A DNA stretch of 11,605 bases, taken from positions 1 to 11,605 of the forward strand of contig CALESR010000060.1 in NCBI GenBank assembly GCA_937907485.1. Direction: 5' to 3'. The stretch is from an uncultured Paracoccaceae bacterium (lineage in GTDB: Bacteria; Pseudomonadota; Alphaproteobacteria; Rhodobacterales; Rhodobacteraceae). Positions within the stretch are counted from its first letter, which is position 1; each line of letters starts with the position of its first letter. Under the pieces are notes generated by a model. That model worked only from the letters and a program-made list of their open reading frames with translations. It did no database searches and had not been told where the DNA came from. A program made the position numbers and the translations under genes. Of the stretch, positions 5,670 to 11,605 are shown piece by piece.

Positions 5670-6959
5670 TCAGTTCGCGCAGGCGGGCTGGATGTTGTTC
5701 TCGGCGGCAAAGGCAGCCGAGTCCGCTGCAACCAGCTCCATGATCAGTTCGCGGTCGCTGCTGATCCAGTCGGTGATCAGGTTCCAGCGATCGGCAGCAG
5801 CATCCCAGCGCTGCACCATCGCCTGGCCGCCACCGCCGTGGTTGGCGCAGGAGACTTCGAACGAGGCCGAGAAGTTCGGCAGGCCCAGTTCGGCCAGACG
5901 CTCTTCGGTGATGACCAGTGCTTCCATCCCGGCGCGCATTTCGGCACCGGTGATCTGGGCGTGACCGGCCAGAGCCTGCGCCGTGCGGGCAGCCTCGACC
6001 GCCAGCATCGCCGCATAGAGACCGCGCGAATAGAGCACGGTGCCGATCTGGTCACCCGCCCCGGCAGCCATGCCGGTGTCGATCACATGCGTCTGCAGGT
6101 CGGCATAGAGCGGATAGTCGGTGCCCACGCCATGCAGCGTCAGTGCGGTATAGCCGTTCGCACCAGCGCCAGCCGGACGCACGTCGTTCTCAGAACCCGA
6201 CCACCAGATGCCGATGAAGTTCTCCATCGGGAAGCCGATGTTGGCGGCCTCTTGCACGGCGACGGCGTTCATCACGCCCCAGCCCCACATCAGCACATAG
6301 TCAGGACGCTCGCGACGGATCTGCAGCCACTGGCTGCCCTGCTCTTGGCCGGGCGAGTCGACGGGGATCGTCACGAGGGTAAAGCCGTATTGCGCGGCCA
6401 GACGCTCGAGCGTCGGGATCGGTTCGCGGCCATAGGCCGAGTTGTGATAGACCAGCGTGATCTTCTTGCCCTGCAGCGAGTCGCCGTTCTGGCTGAGCAG
6501 GTAGTTGATCGCCACCGACGCGCCGTCCCAGTAGTTCGCCGGATAGTTGAACACATAAGGGAAGACGTCGCCGTTCACCGCCGAGGTGCGGCCATAGCCC
6601 ATCGAGTGGATCGGCACGCCGTCAGCGGTGGCGCGCGGGATCAGCTGATAGGTGATGCCGGTCGACAGCGGCTGGATGACCAGCGGGTTGTCGCCGCGGA
6701 TCGATTCATAGCACTCGACGCCGCGCTCGGTGTTATAGGCGGTTTCGCACTCGGTCATGCGGATCGGCAGGCCGCCGATGCCGCCGTCGCGCTGGTTGAT
6801 CAGGGTCAGATAGTCCTGATAGCCATCGGCGAACGGAATGCCGCCCGGCGCGAAGGGCCCGGTGCGATAGTTCAGCATCGGGAAGTGCAGATCCTGTGCG
6901 ACGGCGGGTGCCGCCATCAGGGTCGCCGCGAGCAATGCGGCCAGTCTGGTCATCTTCAT
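5670..6959 (-). CDS. Periplasmic substrate-binding protein of a Liv-type ABC transporter
   Basis: The 429-residue product has a Sec signal peptide (MKMTRLAALLAATLMAAPAV) with likely cleavage after AVA-Q near residue 21. The mature protein looks like a type 1 periplasmic binding fold (Peripla_BP_6/LivK-like): FPMLNYRTGPFAPGG at the first lobe, GKKITLVYHNSAYGRE at the inter-lobe region, and PDYVLMWGWGVMNAVAVQEA. Four cysteines are present (71, 83, 371, 427), enough for two disulfides in the periplasm. It delivers the substrate to the LivH/LivM-type permeases. The start is fixed by GGGAGGAG 6 bases upstream; the frame extends further upstream, but without a ribosome-binding site or signal peptide. 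The gap to the LivM-type stop is 52 bases. The tight-binding ligand cannot be inferred; I give no symbol because leucine binding is not shown. Confidence 0.93.
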   Translation of the reverse strand: MKMTRLAALLAATLMAAPAVAQDLHFPMLNYRTGPFAPGGIPFADGYQDYLTLINQRDGGIGGLPIRMTECETAYNTERGVECYESIRGDNPLVIQPLSTGITYQLIPRATADGVPIHSMGYGRTSAVNGDVFPYVFNYPANYWDGASVAINYLLSQNGDSLQGKKITLVYHNSAYGREPIPTLERLAAQYGFTLVTIPVDSPGQEQGSQWLQIRRERPDYVLMWGWGVMNAVAVQEAANIGFPMENFIGIWWSGSENDVRPAGAGANGYTALTLHGVGTDYPLYADLQTHVIDTGMAAGAGDQIGTVLYSRGLYAAMLAVEAARTAQALAGHAQITGAEMRAGMEALVITEERLAELGLPNFSASFEVSCANHGGGGQAMVQRWDAAADRWNLITDWISSDRELIMELVAADSAAFAAENNIQPACAN

Positions 6960-6965
6960 TGGTTT

Positions 6966-6973
6966 CTCCTCCC
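6966..6973 (-). promoter_or_regulatory. Strong ribosome-binding site of the binding-protein gene
   Basis: GGGAGGAG lies 6 bases before the ATG at 6959. It is the closest match to the anti-Shine-Dalgarno sequence seen in the operon, consistent with the binding protein being made in excess of the other subunits. Confidence 0.7.
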
Positions 6974-7004
6974 AGTAGACGACGTTCAGGTTTCTTCCAC
7001 CCGG

Positions 7005-7021
7005 CCCGCACTCAGTGCGGG
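7005..7021 (-). other. Hairpin overlapping the LivM-type stop codon
   Basis: CCCGCACT (7005-7012) and AGTGCGGG (7014-7021) are perfect complements around one base; a realistic RNA form is a 6-base GC stem with a 5-base loop. It covers the TGA (7012-7014) and precedes the binding-protein ribosome-binding site by about 30 bases. It could mark an RNA processing or decay barrier at the 5' side of the binding-protein message. Confidence 0.5.
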
Positions 7022-8088
7022 AAGGGCCAAAGTCGCAGTTTGTCCTTGATGGTGCGCCATAGCGCCGCCATGCCATGCGGTTCGAGGATCAGCACCAGCA
7101 CGATCAGCGCGCCGATGATCATCACCTCCAGATGTCGGGCCAGATCGGACGGCCAGCCGAGGCTGTCGACCAGCAGAACCTTCAGGATCACCGGCAGCAC
7201 CACCAGAAAGGCGGCGCCGAGGAACGACCCCATGATCGAGCCCAGCCCGCCGATGATGACCATGAACAGCACGAGGAAGGACTTGTTGATGCCAAAGGCC
7301 TCACCTGCCTCGGCCGCGCCCAGTTGCACGCCGAACAGCAACGCCCCTGCCACGCCGACAAAGAACGACGAGACCGCAAAGGCCGTCAGCTTGGCGATCA
7401 GCGGGTTCACCCCGATGATCTCGGCCGCGATGTCCATGTCGCGGATCGCCATCCAGCTGCGCCCGGTGGTGCCGCGCGTCAGGTTGCGCGCCAGCCAGGC
7501 CATGACGATGACAAAGAAGAGGCAGGTCATATAGATCGCCGCCGCCGAGGCCGAAGGGCCGGTGACCGCAAAGCCCAGTACGGTGCGCACCGGCATGGTG
7601 ATCATCCCGGTGGGCGAGTAGTTGAAGAACCAGCCCTGCCGGGTGAACAGCCAGATCAGGAAGAACTGCGCCGCCAGTGTCGCCACCGCGAGGTAAAAGC
7701 CCTTGATCTTGAGCGAGGGCAGCCCGAACAGCACCCCCACGGCAGCGGTGACCAGCCCGGCCAGAATGAACACGACAAAGACGTTCAGCCCCGGCGCCAT
7801 CACCGTCAGCTTGAAGGTGGCATAGGCGCCCACCGCCATGAAGGCCCCGGTGCCCAGCGAAAGCTGGCCGCAATAGCCGATCAGGATGTTCAGCCCCAGC
7901 GCCGCGATCACATAGATCAGGAAGGGCACGATGATCGATTTGGTCCAGTAGTCGTTCAGAAAGAACGGCACCACGCAGACCGCCAGCAGCAGCACAACCC
8001 AATAGGCATAGCGGTCGAACCGGATCGGAAAGGTCTGGTTGTCGCTGGCGTAGGACGTCTTGAAATCGCCCGCTTCACGATAGAGCAT
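7012..8088 (-). CDS. livM: ABC transporter inner-membrane permease, LivM type
   Basis: The 358-residue protein has multiple hydrophobic segments beginning near residues 28-45 and 51-70. The family hallmark ALGLNILIGYCGQLSLGTGAF (63-83) is clear, matching the GY-x-GQ-x-SLG motif of LivM permeases. The cytoplasmic coupling loop is WMAIRDMDIAAEIIGV (212-227), and IIGGLGSIMGSFLGAAF (278-294) is the typical late segment. With the LivH-type subunit it forms the translocation pore. It lies 3 bases after the LivH-type stop, with a GAGAGGG ribosome-binding site inside the end of that gene. The N-terminal 25 residues are polar and probably cytoplasmic. A hairpin overlaps its stop codon. Confidence 0.94.
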   Translation of the reverse strand: MLYREAGDFKTSYASDNQTFPIRFDRYAYWVVLLLAVCVVPFFLNDYWTKSIIVPFLIYVIAALGLNILIGYCGQLSLGTGAFMAVGAYATFKLTVMAPGLNVFVVFILAGLVTAAVGVLFGLPSLKIKGFYLAVATLAAQFFLIWLFTRQGWFFNYSPTGMITMPVRTVLGFAVTGPSASAAAIYMTCLFFVIVMAWLARNLTRGTTGRSWMAIRDMDIAAEIIGVNPLIAKLTAFAVSSFFVGVAGALLFGVQLGAAEAGEAFGINKSFLVLFMVIIGGLGSIMGSFLGAAFLVVLPVILKVLLVDSLGWPSDLARHLEVMIIGALIVLVLILEPHGMAALWRTIKDKLRLWPFPH

Positions 8089-8091
8089 GTC

Positions 8092-9078
8092 TCAGACCCT
8101 CTCGATGATCTTTTCGCCGAACAGGCCCTGCGGCCGGAACAGCAGGAAGGCCAGCGCCAGCATATAGGCGAACCAGTTTTCCGTGGCGCCGCCGATGATC
8201 GGCTGCATGAAGAAGTCGAACAGTTTCTCGCCCACACCGATCATCAGCCCGCCGACAATCGCACCGGGGATCGAGGTGAAACCGCCAAGGATCAGCACCG
8301 GCAGGGCCTTGAGCGCGATCAGCGACAGGCTGAACTGCACCCCGGATTTCGAGCCCCACATGATGCCCGCCACCAGCGCCACCAGACCGGCGATCGACCA
8401 GGTCAGCACCCAGATGAAACGCAGCGAGATGCCGACCGACAGCGCTGCCTGATGGTCATCGGCGACAGCGCGCAGAGCGCGGCCTTGCTTGGTGTATTGC
8501 GAAAAGATCACCAGCGCCGTCACCAGCACCGCCGCAATCGCCAGCGCCCAGAGGCTGAGCACATCGACAAAGAAGCCATAGCCAAAGAGGTTAAAGGTCG
8601 TTTCGTCCACCCAGCGCGACATGCCCTGCGGCAGGCCGACGTTCAGCGGCTTGACCTCGGCGCCCCACATGATGTCGCCCAGACCTTCGAGGAAATAGGC
8701 CAGCCCGATGGTCGCCATGAACAGGATGATCGGCGCCTGATTGACCAGATGCTTCAGCACGATACGCTCGACCAGCCAGGCAAAGCCGACCATCACCGCA
8801 ATCGTCGCCGGGATCGCCAGCAGCGTCGGCATCGTCCAGCCGAAATCATGGATCGAGGTGCCAAAGGCCGCGTTGATCAGATGCGAGAAGGGCACCTGCC
8901 CGGTCTGGAACCCGACCAGCGTCAGCGCCGCGAACAGCGCCATTACGCCCTGGGCAAAGTTGAAGATGCCGGAGGCCTTGAAGATCAGCACAAAGCCCAG
9001 CGCCACCAGCGAATACATGATGCCGACGGTCAGGCCGTTCAGCGCCGCCTCGAGGGCGTAGAGAACCGTGTCACTCAT
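8092..9078 (-). CDS. livH: ABC transporter inner-membrane permease, LivH type
   Basis: The 328-residue protein is strongly hydrophobic, with segments near residues 12-33, 85-105, 113-130, 170-192 and 222-240. Family hallmarks are GIMYSLVALGFVLIFK (19-34) followed by NFAQGVMALF (40-49), the coupling loop QGRALRAVADDHQAALSVGI (198-217) and LKALPVLILGGFTSIPGAIV (256-275). It pairs with the LivM-type permease to form the membrane pore. Its ATG overlaps the end of the LivG-type gene by 8 bases (ATGAGTGA), so translation is probably coupled. A GGGGG stretch lies 5 bases before the ATG. It is about 20 residues longer than E. coli LivH (308). Confidence 0.94.
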   Translation of the reverse strand: MSDTVLYALEAALNGLTVGIMYSLVALGFVLIFKASGIFNFAQGVMALFAALTLVGFQTGQVPFSHLINAAFGTSIHDFGWTMPTLLAIPATIAVMVGFAWLVERIVLKHLVNQAPIILFMATIGLAYFLEGLGDIMWGAEVKPLNVGLPQGMSRWVDETTFNLFGYGFFVDVLSLWALAIAAVLVTALVIFSQYTKQGRALRAVADDHQAALSVGISLRFIWVLTWSIAGLVALVAGIMWGSKSGVQFSLSLIALKALPVLILGGFTSIPGAIVGGLMIGVGEKLFDFFMQPIIGGATENWFAYMLALAFLLFRPQGLFGEKIIERV

Positions 9079-9889
9079 GCGCGACCCCCAGATAGGCGTC
9101 GATCACCGCCTGATTGTTGCGCACCTCGTCGGGCGTGCCGTCGCCGATCTTCTTGCCGTAATCCATCACCACCACGCGGTCGGAAAGGTCCATCACCACA
9201 CCCATGTCGTGTTCGATCAACACGATGGTGGTGCCGAATTCGTCGTTCACATCGAGGACAAAACGGGACATGTCCTCTTTCTCCTCGACGTTCATGCCCG
9301 CCATCGGTTCGTCGAGCAGCAGGATCTGCGGCTCGGCTGCCAGCGCCCGGGCCAGTTCGACGCGCTTTTTCAACCCGTAGGGCAGGCGCGAGACCGGGGT
9401 TTTGCGGATCGGCTGGATTTCCAGAAAGTCGATGACCTTTTCCACCTTCTCGCGGTGTTCGGCCTCTTCGCGTGCGGCAGAGCCCCACCACATCGCCTGA
9501 CTGAAGAAGCCCGATTTCATCAGGTTCATCCGGCCGGTCATGATGTTGTCCAGCACCGACATCCCCTCGAACAGCGCGATGTTCTGAAAAGTCCGGGCGA
9601 TGCCCATGCGGGCGACCTGATAGGGCCGCATCCGCGGGCGTTTATAGCCCTTGTAGATCACATCGCCTTCCTGCGGGTTATAAAAGCCCGAGATGACGTT
9701 CAGCATCGACGATTTGCCCGCGCCGTTGGGGCCGATGATCGCGCGGATCTCGCCCTTGCGGATGTCGAAGCTGATGTTCTTGATCGCCTCGACGCCGCCG
9801 AAACGCAGGGTGATGTTCTTCAATTCCATCACCACGCCGCCGATCTGGCGGCCGTCGGCGGTGACATAGCCTTCGGTGCTGTCCAGCAT
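9071..9889 (-). CDS. livG: ABC transporter ATP-binding protein, LivG type
   Basis: The 272-residue ATPase carries Walker A GPNGAGKSS (53-61), a Q-loop Gln102 (RTFQNIALF), the LivG-style signature LPYGLKKRVELARAL (169-183) in place of LSGGQ, Walker B ILLLDEPMAGM (189-199) and the H-loop His227 (LIEHDM). It drives transport together with the LivF-type subunit. I chose ATG 9889 because AGGGG lies 7 bases before it. An ATG at 9904 forms an ATGA overlap with the stop of the acyl-CoA synthetase and could be the start instead, adding five residues. A later Met at residue 21 (MELKNITLRF) begins the conserved domain and is a third option. Both ATPases of the operon start with MLDS, which may be coincidence. 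Confidence 0.93.
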   Translation of the reverse strand: MLDSTEGYVTADGRQIGGVVMELKNITLRFGGVEAIKNISFDIRKGEIRAIIGPNGAGKSSMLNVISGFYNPQEGDVIYKGYKRPRMRPYQVARMGIARTFQNIALFEGMSVLDNIMTGRMNLMKSGFFSQAMWWGSAAREEAEHREKVEKVIDFLEIQPIRKTPVSRLPYGLKKRVELARALAAEPQILLLDEPMAGMNVEEKEDMSRFVLDVNDEFGTTIVLIEHDMGVVMDLSDRVVVMDYGKKIGDGTPDEVRNNQAVIDAYLGVAHE

Positions 9890-9900
9890 TCCCTCGCCCC

Positions 9901-11605
9901 TCATTCCGCCGCTGCCCGCTGCGCCGCCGAGGTGTCGAACACCTGTGCGTCGCGCAGTTCCAGCGTCGCCTTCAGCACGCCCTTGCGGCCGTCCTCATAG
10001 GCGACCGCCGTTTCGGTATAGACCTGCGCCGCGCCGTCATAGAGCCCGGCGATCAGGTCGGCGAACTTGTCGGCGATGATGTTGCGGCGCACCTTGCGGG
10101 TGCGGGTCATCTCGCCGTCATCGGCATCGAGTTCCTTGTGCAGCACCAGAAAGCGGTGGATCTGGCAGCCCGACAGGATCGCATCCTGCGCCACCGAGGC
10201 GTTGACCTCCTCGACGTGCTTTTGGATAGTTTCCAGCACACGCGGATGCCCGGCCAGTTCCTGATAGCTGGAATAGGCGATGTTGTTGCGTTCGGCCCAG
10301 TTGCCCACCGCCGTCAGGTCAATGTTGATGAAGGCCACGCAGCGGTCGCGGCCATTGCCAAAGACCACGGCCTCCAGAATGTTGGGATAGAACTTCAGCT
10401 TGTTTTCAACATATTTGGGCGCAAACAGGCGGCCGTCAGCCATCTTGCCCACGTCCTTTGCCCGGTCGATGATGCGCAGATGGCCGGTGCCGGGTTCAAA
10501 GAAGCCCGCGTCGCCGGTCGCCACCCAGCCCTCGGCATCCTTGGTGGATGCGGTGCTTTCGGCGTTCTTGTAGTATTCGACAAAGGTGCCCGGCGAGCGA
10601 TAGAATACCTCGCCCGAGTCCGCGATCCGCACCTCGACGCCCGGCGACGGCACGCCGACGGTATCGCTGCGCACCTCGCCATCGGGCTGCTGGGTGATGA
10701 AGACGCTGGCCTCGGTCTGGCCGTAAAGCTGTTTCAGGTTGATGCCCAGCGAGCGGAAGAAATCGAAGATCTCGGGCCCGATTGCCTCGCCTGCGGTATA
10801 GGCGACGCGGATGCGCGACAGGCCCAGCGTGTTCTTCAACGGCGCATAGACCAGCAACTCGCCCAGCCGGTATTTCAACCGATCCGCCGCGCTAACCGGC
10901 TTTCCGTCCAGAATCAGCCCGCCGACCTTGCGCGCATGGGCCATGTAGCGGTCGAACATGCGCTTCTTGGCGGGCGAGGCGTCCTCCATGCGGATCATCA
11001 CCTGCGTCAGCATGGTTTCGAACACGCGGGGCGGGGCAAAGAAATAGGTCGGGCCGATTTCGCGCAGGTCGGTCATCATGGTGGCGGCGGATTCCGGGCA
11101 ATTGACGCAGAACCCGGCCCAATAGGCCTGCCCAACCGAAAAGATGAAATCACCGACCCAGGCCATCGGCAGATAGGCGAGGATTTCCTCGTCGCGGCTG
11201 AGATTGTCAAAGGCACAGCTGGCCTTTGCGGTCTCGATGATGTTGCGGTTCGACAGCACCACGCCCTTGGGCTTGCCGGTGGTGCCCGACGTATAGAGCA
11301 TCACGCAGGTCTGGTCCCAGGTCTGCTCGGCGATACGTTCGGCCACCACGGATTCGAACCGGTGGTGCGCCGCGCGGCCTTCGGCCTGCACATCGGCCAG
11401 CCAGTTCATCTTGCTGTGGTCGTATTTGCGCATCCCGCGCTTGTCGAGATAGACGATCTGCTCGATGCAATGCACCGTTTCCTGCACCTCGATGACCTTG
11501 TCGACCTGCTCCTGATCGCCGCAAATGGCAAAGCGGGCGCCGCAATGGTCCAGCACATAGGCCATCTCTTCGGCGACAGCGTCCTGATAGAGGGCAACCG
11601 GAATC
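9901..11605 (-). CDS. Long-chain acyl-CoA synthetase (AMP-forming), N-terminus outside window
   Basis: The open frame enters from the right edge; 567 residues are visible, and perhaps 70-90 N-terminal ones are missing. It is an ANL-superfamily ligase that activates a carboxylic acid through an acyl-adenylate to its CoA thioester. Visible motifs are the phosphate loop YTSGTTGKPKG (codons near 11263-11295), YGQTE (10711-10725), the ATGDAGFFEPGTGHLRIIDR region ending in DRAKD (10453-10467), and a C-terminal MTRTRKVRR whose Lys (10093-10095) is the likely catalytic lysine. All core motifs look intact, unlike the PaaK-like gene at the other end of the operon. An internal ATG exists at 11565, but the preceding codons (IPVALYQDAVAEE) match the family, so it is not the start. 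Its TGA overlaps a possible ATG of the LivG-type gene. Substrate chain length is not known. Confidence 0.93.
   Translation of the reverse strand, partial: IPVALYQDAVAEEMAYVLDHCGARFAICGDQEQVDKVIEVQETVHCIEQIVYLDKRGMRKYDHSKMNWLADVQAEGRAAHHRFESVVAERIAEQTWDQTCVMLYTSGTTGKPKGVVLSNRNIIETAKASCAFDNLSRDEEILAYLPMAWVGDFIFSVGQAYWAGFCVNCPESAATMMTDLREIGPTYFFAPPRVFETMLTQVMIRMEDASPAKKRMFDRYMAHARKVGGLILDGKPVSAADRLKYRLGELLVYAPLKNTLGLSRIRVAYTAGEAIGPEIFDFFRSLGINLKQLYGQTEASVFITQQPDGEVRSDTVGVPSPGVEVRIADSGEVFYRSPGTFVEYYKNAESTASTKDAEGWVATGDAGFFEPGTGHLRIIDRAKDVGKMADGRLFAPKYVENKLKFYPNILEAVVFGNGRDRCVAFINIDLTAVGNWAERNNIAYSSYQELAGHPRVLETIQKHVEEVNASVAQDAILSGCQIHRFLVLHKELDADDGEMTRTRKVRRNIIADKFADLIAGLYDGAAQVYTETAVAYEDGRKGVLKATLELRDAQVFDTSAAQRAAAE

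Noticed and set aside
5559..7049. A 496-codon plus-strand frame opposite the binding-protein gene
   Set aside because: No recognisable motif; antisense to a gene with a signal peptide and good ribosome-binding site.
6960..7076. Upstream extension of the binding-protein gene to an ATG at 7076
   Set aside because: It would bury the signal peptide and overlap the end of the LivM-type gene; the GGGAGGAG site supports 6959.
7075..9435. A 786-codon open frame on the plus strand opposite the two permease genes and part of the LivG-type gene
   Set aside because: Its product is rich in Gln, His, Arg and Asp without any domain, and it lies antisense to clearly conserved genes. In GC-rich DNA long antisense frames are expected.

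Overview
The window is GC-rich with dense, short-gapped genes. Its gene content and codon use fit an alphaproteobacterium, most likely a member of the Rhodobacterales (Rhodobacter/Paracoccus/Roseobacter relatives). That placement is an inference from family resemblance, not a database result. I see no tRNA, rRNA, CRISPR array, insertion sequence or phage gene.

Left edge (1-1787): the start of a small membrane protein gene runs leftward off the window. A divergent regulator gene runs rightward, encoding a 505-residue protein with an N-terminal XRE-type helix-turn-helix, a long helical middle and a C-terminal block of 50-residue TPR-like repeats. The 132-base gap between the two genes carries a perfect 12-base GC palindrome. 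A hairpin follows the regulator stop codon, and the next gene converges on it from the other side across a 170-base gap.

Right and centre (11605-1958, all on the minus strand): a tightly packed operon enters from the right. In transcription order it holds a long-chain acyl-CoA synthetase (5' end outside the window), an ABC ATPase (LivG type), two membrane permeases (LivH and LivM type), a periplasmic substrate-binding protein, a second ABC ATPase (LivF type) and a PaaK-related adenylate-forming ligase. Gaps are mostly overlaps or a few bases. The two wider gaps, on either side of the binding-protein gene, each carry a hairpin. Together the genes look like one unit that imports a carboxylic acid, possibly aromatic or fatty, and activates it to a CoA thioester. 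The substrate cannot be read from the sequence.

The last gene on that strand, 28 bases after the PaaK-like gene, encodes an exported caspase-fold protein. It has two peptidoglycan-binding domains and three 40-residue repeats, but the expected catalytic His and Cys appear replaced. It is the most unusual gene here. Its link to the transport operon may be only positional.
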